Shown: one piece after another, positions 1-11,039 of the stretch
How positions within the stretch are numbered: position 1 is the first letter of the stretch
Layout: the number at the start of each line of letters is the position of its first letter
Source: Sphingomonas sp. S2-65
GTDB lineage: Bacteria; Pseudomonadota; Alphaproteobacteria; Sphingomonadales; Sphingomonadaceae
Direction: 5' to 3'
Assembly (NCBI RefSeq): GCF_021513175.1
Contig: NZ_CP090953.1
Coordinates: 2,910,501 to 2,974,500 of the forward strand
DNA: 64,000 bases
Translations under genes and position numbers: made by a program
Notes under the pieces: model-generated
What the model was told of the DNA's origin: nothing
What the model saw: only the letters and a program-made list of their open reading frames with translations
The model's database searches: none

Positions 1-56
1 CGGGTTCGATACCGCTATGGGGTGACGGATGCGCGGCGATGGGCCATTGGGCGCGC

Positions 57-1292
57 ATGAGCGAACCGCATCTGACCACCGATAGCGCAAACCAGGCGCC
101 GCTCCGCTTCGGCGAATTCGTCGCGCTGATTGCCTCGATGATGGCGCTGACGGCGCTGGGCATCGATTCGATGCTGCCGGCGCTGCCCGCGATTGGCGAC
201 ACATTGGGAGTCGCGGAGCCGAACCATCGCCAGTTCATCATCACCTCCTACCTGATCGGCTTCGCGGTGGCGCAGCTTGGATACGGTCCGCTTTCGGATC
301 GCTTCGGGCGGAGGCCGGTGCTTGGCATCGCGTTGTTCTCTTATGTTCTGACCAGCGGGCTGGCGGCGATCTCCGGAAGCTTTACGCTCTTGTTGATTGC
401 GCGAGTGGCGATGGGAACGGCCGCCGCTGGTGCGCGAGTGGTGACGGTGGCGCTGGTGCGCGACTGTTTTGCGGGCAGGGCGATGGCGCGCGTGATGAGC
501 CTGGCGTTCATGGTGTTCATGGCCGCGCCGATCTTCGCCCCCGCCTTCGGCCAGGGAGTGCTGTCGGCAGGCGGGTCGTGGCGGATGATCTTCTGGGGCG
601 TTGCCGCGGTTTCGACGCTGGTCGCGGCATGGTTCTGGCTGCGGATGCCCGAGACGCTGAAGCCCGAGGCGCGGCAGTCGCTGCACCCGCGACGCATCGC
701 CGGGGATTATGCGCTGATGCTGCGCGACCGGACTGCGGTCGGCTATACCATTGCAACCGCGCTGCTTTCGGGCGGCCTGTTCGGTTTCATCGGCTCGGTG
801 CAACAGGTCATGGACGACGTGTTCCACCGCCCCGAGCTGCTGACCATCGTGTTCGCCGCAGTCGCCAGCACCATGGCGCTCGGTTCCTTCATGAACTCGA
901 AGCTGGTCATGAAGCTGGGTACGCGGCGTATTTCGCATTCGGCACTCAGCGGGCTGATACTTGCTTCGGGGGTACACTTGATCGTCGCTCTGGCGGGCCT
1001 GGAAAATCTGTGGACCTTCGCCATCCTCCAGGCGCTGATGATGGGCTGTTTCGGCCTTGCCACCTCCAACTTCTCGGCAATGGCGATGGAGAGGATGGGC
1101 GCGATCGCGGGCACCGCGTCGAGCCTTCAGGGGTTTGTCACGACGCTGGGTGGCGCAGTGATCGGCGCCTTTATCGGCCAGCAGTTCAACGGGACGACGA
1201 TCCCGCTCTACGCGGGCTTTCTGTCCATGGGCGTGCTGGCGCTTGGCGCGGTGCTGTTCGCCGAGCGAGGCCGGCTGTTCCGTCCGACCTGA
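57..1292 (+). CDS. MFS drug-efflux transporter, Bcr/CflA type
   Basis: The 411-residue protein reads as a 12-helix major facilitator of the Bcr/CflA drug-resistance subfamily, an inner-membrane proton-coupled exporter. After the first helix comes SMLPALPAIG, and the loop between helices 2 and 3 has the MFS signature GPLSDRFGRRPVLG. An ATG at 57 is chosen because the frame's earlier ATG at 39 only adds a short tail, MGHWAR, with no better ribosome site. Length fits the family (about 390-410). It stands alone, with the next gene 86 bp away in the same direction. The substrate cannot be told from sequence; chloramphenicol, bicyclomycin or sulfonamide-type compounds are family precedents only. 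Confidence 0.85.
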   Translation: MSEPHLTTDSANQAPLRFGEFVALIASMMALTALGIDSMLPALPAIGDTLGVAEPNHRQFIITSYLIGFAVAQLGYGPLSDRFGRRPVLGIALFSYVLTSGLAAISGSFTLLLIARVAMGTAAAGARVVTVALVRDCFAGRAMARVMSLAFMVFMAAPIFAPAFGQGVLSAGGSWRMIFWGVAAVSTLVAAWFWLRMPETLKPEARQSLHPRRIAGDYALMLRDRTAVGYTIATALLSGGLFGFIGSVQQVMDDVFHRPELLTIVFAAVASTMALGSFMNSKLVMKLGTRRISHSALSGLILASGVHLIVALAGLENLWTFAILQALMMGCFGLATSNFSAMAMERMGAIAGTASSLQGFVTTLGGAVIGAFIGQQFNGTTIPLYAGFLSMGVLALGAVLFAERGRLFRPT

Positions 1293-1378
1293 ACCGTCCT
1301 GTGGAACGCTTGGGGGCGCCCGCCGTTCGCGCTGGTGAACCGGGGCACGATCGCCACCGGCAACGATGAGGACAGGCG

Positions 1379-1723
1379 ATGGGCGGCAACCAGGTTCCCC
1401 CGCATTCCACCGATACTTGGGATGCGGAAGGCTATGACGAGGCGCAGCGCGCCGAGATCATCGAGGCTACCAACGACGCGCCCAGCAACGGCAACATCCT
1501 GACCGACATCCCCATCGACCTGGGCGATGATGGCGACGAGGACGACACCGACGATCTCACCATGGTCGACGACGAGCTTGGCGAAGAGGATGACGACGTC
1601 GCCATCGCGCTGGACGACATGCGCGAGGACGAGATTCAGGCCGATCTGGACGACGAGGATGTCGACGACGACGACCTCGACGACGAACTGGAAGACGGCG
1701 ACCACGTCGCGCTGCGTCCGTGA
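1379..1723 (+). CDS. Extremely acidic small protein, function unknown
   Basis: A 114-residue protein whose second half is almost entirely Asp and Glu with interspersed Leu, Ile and Val, for example DDEDVDDDDLDDELEDGD near the C-terminus. Hardly any basic residues occur after residue 25, so the pI should be very low. No signal peptide, membrane segment or cysteine is seen. The start at 1379 has GAGGA a few bases upstream. The N-terminal part (about 1-45) is ordinary soluble sequence and could be a small folded region. I do not recognise a named family. Such composition suggests a DNA mimic, a metal or histone-like-protein binder or a chaperone tail, but this is speculation. Confidence 0.7.
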   Translation: MGGNQVPPHSTDTWDAEGYDEAQRAEIIEATNDAPSNGNILTDIPIDLGDDGDEDDTDDLTMVDDELGEEDDDVAIALDDMREDEIQADLDDEDVDDDDLDDELEDGDHVALRP

Positions 1724-1799
1724 TCTGTTAGGCTGGCGGGGAACGGGCGCGCGGCGCGGACGTTCCCCGGCAGAGTACAACATAGATCAAGGGCATCAC

Positions 1800-2756
1800 A
1801 TGCGCCTGTTCCTTTCCGTCGCCGCCTGTACTTTGGCTGCGTGTTCCAATCAGCCGGCCGAGAACGCGGCCACCAACGCTGCCGTGGCCGCTCCCGGCGA
1901 AGCGTCGAACAGCACAAGCGATGGGGCGCCTGAAAGCATGGCTACTCCTGATGCGACCGAGGCCACCGAAACGGCAAAGGTGGATACTGCCCGTGAAATG
2001 CCGCAAACGGTGACGCCGCCGGCCCCGGGTGAGCCAGGTGGGCTGCCCGACGACCGGACCCCGCTAAGCGAAGCGCCGTTTACCGAAGACAGCGCCCAGG
2101 GTGCGGCCAATGTCGTCCAGACCTATTATGCGCTGATCGGGGCAGGCAGATACAAGGACGCTTGGGTGTTGTGGCGCAATGGCGGCCAGGCATCGGGCAT
2201 GAGCGCGCAGGCGTTTGCCGGAAGCTTTGCGCGATATTCCGAGTACCATGCCAATGTCGGCGCGCCGGGACGGATCGATGCCGGCGCCGGCCAGCGCTAT
2301 GTCACGGTGCCGGTGCAGGTCTATGGCCGTATGAAGCAGGGCAACCGGCCGTTCAACCTGCTGGGCACTGCCACGCTGCGTCGCGCGGGCGGCGTGGACG
2401 GCGCATCCGCCGAGCAGCGGCGGTGGCGTATTGAGAGCATCGATGTGAAGCCGCGCGGCGAAGCCAAACCATCGCCGAGCACGCAGCCGGCGCAGCCCAC
2501 CGAGGATATTGCCGACAACCGCTCCAATGCGCGGTACCGCTGCATGGACGGGTCGCGGCTGGCAGGCGCGTTCGATCCGGATAACAACCGAGTCACGGTG
2601 TCGCGTGGCGGCAAGGTGCTGGCGACGTTGCGCGGGCAGCGCGCTGCTTCGGGCATCCGCTATGTGGCGAAAGGCTATGAGCTGCGCGCCAAAGGATCGG
2701 ACATGACGTTCACTGCGCCAGGTCAACCGCCGATCGCCTGCCGCATCATCAACTAG
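1800..2756 (+). CDS. Lipoprotein with C-terminal MliC-type lysozyme-inhibitor domain
   Basis: A 318-residue predicted lipoprotein. The short signal ends in the lipobox LAAC (residues 8-11 of MRLFLSVAACTLAAC lie in the same stretch, so either cysteine could be lipidated). A low-complexity Ala/Thr/Pro/Glu linker follows to about residue 95, then a conserved-looking middle region with VQTYYALIGAGRYKDAW that resembles NTF2-like folds. The last 75 residues match the membrane-bound lysozyme inhibitor (MliC) pattern: YRCMDGSRLAGAF, then SGIRYVAKGYELRAKGSDMT, then a terminal Cys (C315). The frame stays open upstream to 1527 but that part overlaps the acidic gene, so the ATG at 1800 is used. Probably outer-membrane anchored and periplasmic. 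Confidence 0.75.
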   Translation: MRLFLSVAACTLAACSNQPAENAATNAAVAAPGEASNSTSDGAPESMATPDATEATETAKVDTAREMPQTVTPPAPGEPGGLPDDRTPLSEAPFTEDSAQGAANVVQTYYALIGAGRYKDAWVLWRNGGQASGMSAQAFAGSFARYSEYHANVGAPGRIDAGAGQRYVTVPVQVYGRMKQGNRPFNLLGTATLRRAGGVDGASAEQRRWRIESIDVKPRGEAKPSPSTQPAQPTEDIADNRSNARYRCMDGSRLAGAFDPDNNRVTVSRGGKVLATLRGQRAASGIRYVAKGYELRAKGSDMTFTAPGQPPIACRIIN

Positions 2757-2799
2757 GCCCGGCTTCCTTTCGCGGGCGCCATGTGGCTAGACTGGCCCC

Positions 2800-3192
2800 A
2801 TGACGCGCTTCACCACTCGCATTACCGCCGGGCCCGACGACATCGACGAGCTCGGCCATGTCAATAATGCGGTCTGGGTGAAGTGGATCCAGGAGATCTC
2901 GGTCGGCCACTGGCGCGCGGTGGCCGCAGATGCGCATGTCGATGCCTATATCTGGGTCATCACCCGTCACGAGATCGATTATCGCGGCAATGTGCGCGAA
3001 GGCGAGACAGTGACGGCGGAGACCTGGCTGGCAGACAGCCCGCGCGGCGCCCGGTTCGACCGCCACATGCGGTTCATCGGGGATGACGGCAAGGTGAAGG
3101 TGGAGGCGAAGACCACCTGGGCGATGCTCGACCGCGCCACCGGACGGCTGGTGCGCGTCACCGCGGAGGTGATCGCACCCTTCCTCGCCTGA
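2800..3192 (+). CDS. Acyl-CoA thioesterase, 4HBT hotdog family
   Basis: A 130-residue single hotdog-fold protein of the YbgC/FadM/4-hydroxybenzoyl-CoA thioesterase type, expected to hydrolyse acyl-CoA thioesters in the cytoplasm. The N-terminal family signature is clear: ITAGPDDIDELGHVNNAVW, with ELGHVNN at residues 17-23, followed by the central helix and the strand with RHEIDYRGNVREGETV. Length equals the family norm. The gene follows the lipoprotein by 43 bp and faces ppc tail to tail. The chain length or aromatic nature of its substrate cannot be inferred. Confidence 0.85.
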   Translation: MTRFTTRITAGPDDIDELGHVNNAVWVKWIQEISVGHWRAVAADAHVDAYIWVITRHEIDYRGNVREGETVTAETWLADSPRGARFDRHMRFIGDDGKVKVEAKTTWAMLDRATGRLVRVTAEVIAPFLA

Positions 3193-3220
3193 TTGCCCCT
3201 CGCTCGCGCGGGAGATGAAG

Positions 3221-5893
3221 TCAGCCGCTGTTTCGCAGCGCGGTGGCGATGGCGTTGATCGACAGCAGGATGCCTTCGCCGATCCGGGGATCGTCTTCGC
3301 CTGCGCGGTGGCGCTTGAGCAGCTCGATCTGGAGCAGGTTTAGCGGCTCGATATAGGGCAGGCGCAGGCGGATCGAGGTCTCCAGCCCAGGATGCTTCTC
3401 CAGCAGCCGAGTCTGCCGAGTGACGGTGAGCAGGGCGTCGTGAGTCGATTGCCAGCCCGAGCGGATATGGCCGAACACCTGGTCGCGAAGGCTCGCATCC
3501 GCGACCAGCGCGGCATAATGTTCGGCGATCGCCATGTCGGACTTGGCGAGCACCTGCTCCATATTGTCGAGCATCGAGCGGAAGAAGGGCCAGGCGACCG
3601 ACATCTCGCGGAGCAGGCCCTTGTCCTCGAACGCCTCCACCGCGGCGCCGACGCCGTACCAGCCTGGCAGCATCACGCGCGCCTGCGCCCAGCTGAACAC
3701 CCAGGGAATGGCGCGCAGGTCCTCGATGGCATCGGACTGCTTGCGGCTGGCAGGACGCGAACCGATCTTGAGGCCTGCAATCTCGGCGATCGGCGTCGCC
3801 TGACGGAAGAAGGTCTTGAAGCCTTCGGTCTCGTAGACGAGGCCGCGATAGGCCCTGAAGGCAGTGTCGGACAGCTGGTCCATTGCCGCGGCGAAGCGGG
3901 CTGCGTCCGCCGGGGCCAGCTTTTCGGGCTCCAGGCTGGCGAGCAGAGTGGCGGAGGCCATCGCTTCCAAGTTGGTCATCGCGCTTGCCCGCGTGCCGTA
4001 TTTGGCAGCGATCACTTCGCCCTGTTCGGTGATGCGGATGCGGCCCTGCACCGTGCCGGGAGGCTGGGCGAGGATCGCCGAGAAGCTGGAGCCGCCGCCG
4101 CGCCCGACGGCGCCACCGCGGCCATGGAACAGCTGCATGGCGAGCTTGGCCTGTTCGAAAACCGGCTTGAGCGCAGTGGAGCCGCGCGAGAGCTGCCAGG
4201 TCGAGGTGAGATAACCCCCGTCCTTGTTGGAGTCCGAATAGCCGATCATCACTTCCTGATGACCGCGCCCGGCAGCGATCGTCGCCACTTCGGGGAGTGC
4301 AAGCCAGTCCTCCATGATCGCGGGAGCGGCTTCCAGATCGCCGATCGTCTCGAAAAGGGGGATCGCCATGACGTGCGCCTGCGGCTCCTCGCCGGGCACA
4401 TAGAGGCCGGCCTCCTTGAGCAGCACGTGCACTTCGAGCAGGTCGGAGACCGACTGCGCCATCGAGACGATGTAGTGGGTGATGCACTGGCGCCCGTACT
4501 TGCCGTGCGCCTCGGCAGCGGCGCGGACGATGGCCAGCTCGGACGCGGTCTCCTCCGAATAGTCGGCATAGGGGCTGGTGAGCAGCCGCGGGCCAGCCAG
4601 TTCGCGGCGGAGCAGCGCCACGCGCGCCGCTTCGTCGAGCAGGGCATAGTCGCCTTCCACGCCAGCGGCCTGGAGCAGCTCGGCGACGACGCGCTCGTGG
4701 ACGGCGCTGTTCTGGCGCATGTCGAGCGTCGCGAGGTGGAAGCCGAAGGTGTCGACCGCGCGGATCAGCCGGCCGAGCGCGCCGCCGCTGGCGAGCGGGC
4801 CTGCGCCTTCCGCGGCAAGCCCGCGAGCGATCGCGGCGAGTTCGTCGCGCAACTTGCCGGGATGGGCATAGGCCTTGCCGGGAAGCGGCGCGGGGCGGGC
4901 AGGGGCCTTGCCGGTCAGCGCCTCATGCGTCGCTGCGAGCCGGGCATAGATGCCCGACAAGGCGCGGCGATAGGGTTCGTCCTGGCGGCTGCGGCCGGTA
5001 TCCTGGCTGGCGTCGGCCAGCTTCAGCACGGCCTCCTCGACCGCGGTGTGCTCGGTCGAGATCGACAGCTCGGCGCCGAGCGCGTGCACCGCGTCGAGAT
5101 AATAAGCGAGCACGGTCTCGCTGGCGCGGGCGAGGACGAGGCGCAGCGAGTCCGCGGTTACGAACGGATTGCCGTCGCGGTCGCCACCGATCCAGTTGCC
5201 GGCGCGCAGGAAGGAGGGGACCCGCTCGCCCAATGCGCGGTCCCAGCGGGCGTAGAGCGCCGGCATCACCGGCAGGAACACGTCGCGGAAGTAGGACAGC
5301 ACCGTCTCGATCTCGTCGGCGACGCCCAGTTTCTCGCGGCGGAGCACGCGCGTCTGCCACAGCAGGGCGATCTGGCGCAGGATCGCTTCGTCGACTTTGT
5401 CGCCGTCCTCGGTCTCGTCGAGTCCGAGATCCTTGAGCGCCATCAGCTCGGCGATCCGGTTCTTGTGGTCGATCATCGACTTGCGGCGGACTTCGGTGGG
5501 GTGCGCGGTGAGCACCGGCACGACCAGCGCATGGTCGAGCAGCGCCTTCACTGCGTCGCGGCCGATGCCGTCGCCCGCCAAGCGCTCCAGCGCCGAGGCC
5601 ATGTCGGCCTGGTGCTCGACCGACGCGCCGTGGCGGTCCTCGGCGAGATTGGCGAGCATCGAGAACAGCATGAAGCCGCGCACGAAATCGAGGGTGTCGT
5701 CCAGGCTCAGCCGCTCCAGCCCGGAATCGATCGCGCTGGCGCCGGCGACGCCGCGGTGGCGGTCCACCGAGGTGGCGCGGATATATTCGATGCGCCTGAA
5801 CAGCTCCTCGCCGCCATAGGCGCGGATCACATCGCCGAGCAGGCGACCGAGAAAGCGGATGTCGGGATTGTTTGCGATAGCAAGGCTGGCCAT
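3221..5893 (-). CDS. ppc: Phosphoenolpyruvate carboxylase
   Basis: This 890-residue protein is PEP carboxylase, the anaplerotic enzyme that makes oxaloacetate from PEP and bicarbonate. The catalytic His lies in VLTAHPTEVRR (H131). Further family blocks are visible: IGGDRDGNPFVT, MIGYSDSNKDGGYLTSTWQ and FHGRGGAVGRGGG, the last being the glycine-rich active-site loop. The C-terminus ends in RNSG, equivalent to the QNTG end common in the family. Length is normal (about 880-930). The start ATG at 5893 gives MASLAIANN. Very long open frames on the opposite strand are codon-bias shadows of this gene. Confidence 0.97.
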   Translation of the reverse strand: MASLAIANNPDIRFLGRLLGDVIRAYGGEELFRRIEYIRATSVDRHRGVAGASAIDSGLERLSLDDTLDFVRGFMLFSMLANLAEDRHGASVEHQADMASALERLAGDGIGRDAVKALLDHALVVPVLTAHPTEVRRKSMIDHKNRIAELMALKDLGLDETEDGDKVDEAILRQIALLWQTRVLRREKLGVADEIETVLSYFRDVFLPVMPALYARWDRALGERVPSFLRAGNWIGGDRDGNPFVTADSLRLVLARASETVLAYYLDAVHALGAELSISTEHTAVEEAVLKLADASQDTGRSRQDEPYRRALSGIYARLAATHEALTGKAPARPAPLPGKAYAHPGKLRDELAAIARGLAAEGAGPLASGGALGRLIRAVDTFGFHLATLDMRQNSAVHERVVAELLQAAGVEGDYALLDEAARVALLRRELAGPRLLTSPYADYSEETASELAIVRAAAEAHGKYGRQCITHYIVSMAQSVSDLLEVHVLLKEAGLYVPGEEPQAHVMAIPLFETIGDLEAAPAIMEDWLALPEVATIAAGRGHQEVMIGYSDSNKDGGYLTSTWQLSRGSTALKPVFEQAKLAMQLFHGRGGAVGRGGGSSFSAILAQPPGTVQGRIRITEQGEVIAAKYGTRASAMTNLEAMASATLLASLEPEKLAPADAARFAAAMDQLSDTAFRAYRGLVYETEGFKTFFRQATPIAEIAGLKIGSRPASRKQSDAIEDLRAIPWVFSWAQARVMLPGWYGVGAAVEAFEDKGLLREMSVAWPFFRSMLDNMEQVLAKSDMAIAEHYAALVADASLRDQVFGHIRSGWQSTHDALLTVTRQTRLLEKHPGLETSIRLRLPYIEPLNLLQIELLKRHRAGEDDPRIGEGILLSINAIATALRNSG

Positions 5894-6027
5894 GGGAGCG
5901 TGTGCTGCACGCCGAGGCTGGCAGGGTCAACCATAGCCGCGGTTGCGGCCGCGCAATCCCTGCTTCGAGCGCCTGCCTGCCGCCGCAATTTTCTTGCGCA
6001 TCCAACGCGGCTTCCTACCTTTGGTGG

Positions 6028-6873
6028 ATGAATCCCGCCACGCTTGCCGCCCGTTCGCTGAAGACCGCTTTGGTGGGGCAAGTGCGTTCGGTGTTCCACG
6101 ACCAGAACCGGGGCGAGCGCCCGGTGGTGCGGCGTGCGGACGGCCTGTTCGGGCCGGGCTCCGTTACCTGGCGGGTGCATGGCGACGTTACCAGCATGAT
6201 GGTGGGCGGGGTGGCATCGCTCCTGCTCCAGATGCTGCATCCCGCCGTGCTGGCCGGGGTGTGGGACCATTCGGGCTTTCGCGAGGACATGCACGGGCGG
6301 CTGCGGCGCACGGCGCGCTTCATCGCGGTGACCAGCTATGGCTCGCGGGCCGAGGCCGAGGCGATGATCGCCAAGGTGCGGCAGGTGCATGGCTTCGTGC
6401 ACGGCACCCTGCCCGATGGCACGCCCTACCGCGCCGACGACCCGCGGCTGCTCGCCTGGGTGCATGTGACCGAGAGCATCAGTTTCCTCGACGCCTGGCG
6501 GCGCTATGCCGAGCCCGGCATGTCGCTGGCCGATCAGGACCGGTATTTCGCCGAAGTGGCGCAGGTCGGCGAGAAGCTTGGCGCCGATCCGGTGCCGCGC
6601 AGCCGCGCCGAGGCCGAGGCGCTGATCGAGGCGATGCGCCCCGAACTGCTGGTCGACGCACGAACCCGGGACGTGGCGCATGTCCTGCTCAACCAGCCCG
6701 CGCCGAGCCTGGCGACCAAGCCGTTCCAGGCGCTGACCTTCCAGGCTGCCATCGACCTGTTGCCGCCTTGGGCGAGGCGGATGCACGGGCTGTCCGGGCC
6801 CGGCCTGGCAGCGCCGGCGGTGCGTGCGGTTACCCGCGGCGCCGCCGAGACGATGCGCTGGGCGTTTCGCTAG
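6028..6873 (+). CDS. MpaB / DUF2236 oxygenase-like protein
   Basis: A 281-residue protein of the ER-bound oxygenase MpaB/MpaB'/latex-clearing Lcp (DUF2236) superfamily, haem-type proteins of mostly unknown substrate. Family features seen are HPAVLAGVWDHSGFRED near residues 65-85, then FIAVTSYGSRAEAEAMI, and a WVHVTESISFLDA block near the middle. The ATG at 6028 is preferred to the frame's earlier ATG at 5902, since the added 42 residues are low quality and lie over the ppc promoter region. It diverges from ppc and converges on gyrB. No signal peptide is apparent. Substrate unknown. Confidence 0.8.
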   Translation: MNPATLAARSLKTALVGQVRSVFHDQNRGERPVVRRADGLFGPGSVTWRVHGDVTSMMVGGVASLLLQMLHPAVLAGVWDHSGFREDMHGRLRRTARFIAVTSYGSRAEAEAMIAKVRQVHGFVHGTLPDGTPYRADDPRLLAWVHVTESISFLDAWRRYAEPGMSLADQDRYFAEVAQVGEKLGADPVPRSRAEAEALIEAMRPELLVDARTRDVAHVLLNQPAPSLATKPFQALTFQAAIDLLPPWARRMHGLSGPGLAAPAVRAVTRGAAETMRWAFR

Positions 6874-6881
6874 TTTCCAGT

Positions 6882-6905
6882 CCTCCCCCGCGATCACGAG
6901 GGAGG
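6882..6905. terminator. Hairpin between convergent genes
   Basis: CCTCCCCCG (6882-6890) and CGAGGGAGG (6897-6905) can pair across a 6-nt loop, with one internal mismatch. It sits between the 3' ends of the MpaB-like gene and gyrB. No U-tract follows in either direction, so it may be a weak terminator or a relic of the repeat type seen at 17861-17999. Confidence 0.35.
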
Positions 6906-6914
6906 GTTCAAAGA

Positions 6915-9867
<2,953 letters not shown>

Positions 9868-10178
9868 TACGTCGACCAGCCCGGCAAGGGGATCATCCAA
9901 CCTTTTGGTTGGATGAAGAAGCTTAGGATTTCCGCCGTTTCCGCGGGTTTCGGACGATGTTGATGTTGCCGAAGTTGCGGTCTGACGCGGTGTGGCGCGG
10001 GGCCGAGCGGGGGTGGCGGAGCCGAACATAGGGCGAACGACAGCAGGGCAAATCCTATTTTGCCAGCGCTTTCGGGGGTGTCCGGTAACAGGTGGAGCAC
10101 GGACCGGCGGCTTGCGGGCACCAAATCGGCGATCGCGGTCGCGCGTTCCTTGAACGCGTCTGCCGCCGTGCCTCCGGT
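9868..10178. other. Intergenic stretch of about 310 bp
   Basis: Between the ArsR gene and the next regulator. Besides the palindrome at 9894-9915 I see no convincing gene, RNA or repeat. Open frames crossing it are Pro/Arg-rich low-complexity shadows. Confidence 0.5.
9894..9915. promoter_or_regulatory. Perfect palindrome, probable ArsR operator
   Basis: CATCCAACC (9894-9902) is repeated inverted as GGTTGGATG (9907-9915) around a TTTT centre, 22 bp in all. It lies 27-48 bp upstream of the ArsR start codon on the minus strand, where an autorepressor would bind. CAACC-N4-GGTTG resembles operators I associate with SRPBCC-linked ArsR regulators. Binding is inferred, not shown. Confidence 0.6.
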
Positions 10179-10484
10179 TCAGTCGGTCGAAGGCGCGCGT
10201 CCGGACGCAAGTGCCTGCAACGCCGCGACATGGCTCTTGAAGGCATTCCGTCCTGCCGCGGTGCAGGCGATCCACGTTCTTTGCCGGGTGTTCACCGTCG
10301 CTTTTCGCAACTCAATGTACCCGCCATCGCTGAGCTGCGCGAGGTGCTTGGAAAGAACGGAGTCGCTGACCCCAAGAAGATCGCGCGCAGTCCCGAACTC
10401 CATTTCGCTCACGTCGGACAGCAGCGCCAGGAGTTGCAGCCGCGCCGGGGGGTGGATCAGGGGATCCAGCCGTTCAACGATCAT
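10179..10484 (-). CDS. Winged-helix DNA-binding protein (HTH_27 / MarR-like)
   Basis: A 101-residue regulator of the single winged-helix type (PF13601-like). LDPLIHPPARLQLLALLSD is followed by DLLGVSDSVLSKHLAQL, the recognition helix, and a wing with GYIELRKATVNTRQRTW. ATG at 10484 is chosen over one at 10496 because GGAG stands six bases upstream. It overlaps the end of the upstream membrane-protein gene by 11 bp, so the two are probably translationally coupled. In other bacteria such regulators commonly sit beside a small multi-helix membrane protein and control it; the same arrangement is seen here. Confidence 0.8.
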   Translation of the reverse strand: MIVERLDPLIHPPARLQLLALLSDVSEMEFGTARDLLGVSDSVLSKHLAQLSDGGYIELRKATVNTRQRTWIACTAAGRNAFKSHVAALQALASGRAPSTD

Positions 10485-10926
10485 GCGGCGCTCCATCCAG
10501 CTCCTGCTGGTATATGCGCTCCCAGACCATGCTCATTATCGTCGCGAACAGGGCCGTGGCGCTTCCGATCGCGAGGGGAGCCCAGGTCAGGCCGTGACGC
10601 GTCTTCAGGACGATGGCGCCGACCAGCGCCCCGAATGAGACCACCAGTATCGCGAACGTCACCCATCGCGTGCGCCCTCGTCGATAGCCGTTGACGAAGA
10701 ACCCGTCTCGCCGTCGATCCCGGGCAACGATCACGGCGGTAAGAGCAGCGCAAGCGGAGGCCATGATCACGGGCCAGGATCCAGGCAGCGCATAGCCGGC
10801 GATCAGCCCGCCCAGCAAAAGGCCGACTGCGGCATGGCGAAGCAGCGACCATTTTGCCCGCTCGGCCAACGCGCTGCGCGTCGTCCGCATCATCTCCAGC
10901 GAACGAGCCGCCTCCATTTCGTCCAT
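10474..10926 (-). CDS. Four-helix membrane protein of unknown function
   Basis: A 150-residue protein with a charged N-terminal helix (about 1-28, MDEMEAARSLEMMRTTRSAL) and four predicted transmembrane segments near residues 29-47, 51-68, 90-110 and 115-133. The start at 10926 has AGGTG seven bases upstream. It is the first gene of a two-gene unit with the winged-helix regulator and is divergent from the CPBP protease gene. I do not recognise a named family. Its likely role is membrane-related and linked to the regulator. Confidence 0.7.
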   Translation of the reverse strand: MDEMEAARSLEMMRTTRSALAERAKWSLLRHAAVGLLLGGLIAGYALPGSWPVIMASACAALTAVIVARDRRRDGFFVNGYRRGRTRWVTFAILVVSFGALVGAIVLKTRHGLTWAPLAIGSATALFATIMSMVWERIYQQELDGAPHDR

Positions 10927-10984
10927 GCGTCACCTGCTTCCGACAAACGAGCCACTTTCTTCCACAGAAAGTTACGACTTGACG

Positions 10985-11019
10985 ATATGGAAAGCAACAG
11001 TCACTTTCCAATATGGAAA
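10985..11019. promoter_or_regulatory. Repeated ATATGGAAA sites in a divergent promoter region
   Basis: The 113-bp gap between the divergent membrane-protein and CPBP genes holds ATATGGAAA twice (10985-10993 and 11011-11019, 26 bp apart). The second copy is part of the inverted repeat TTTCCA-ATA-TGGAAA (11005-11019). A possible -35 hexamer TTGACG lies at 10979-10984 reading toward the protease gene, but I see no good -10. These are candidate operators for the adjacent winged-helix regulator. Confidence 0.5.
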
Positions 11020-11039
11020 ACGACTCTGCAGGAGCTGAC

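Noticed and set aside
1..22. CGGGTTCGATACCGC at the window start, resembling a tRNA T-arm
   Set aside because: The stem pairs poorly with the five bases before it and no acceptor-stem 3' end with CCA follows. Most of the would-be tRNA lies outside the window, so it cannot be supported.
3392..6031. Very long plus-strand frame (879 residues) opposite ppc
   Set aside because: It covers the minus-strand ppc gene exactly and has Arg/Gly/His-rich composition with no recognisable domain. It is a codon-bias shadow in GC-rich DNA.
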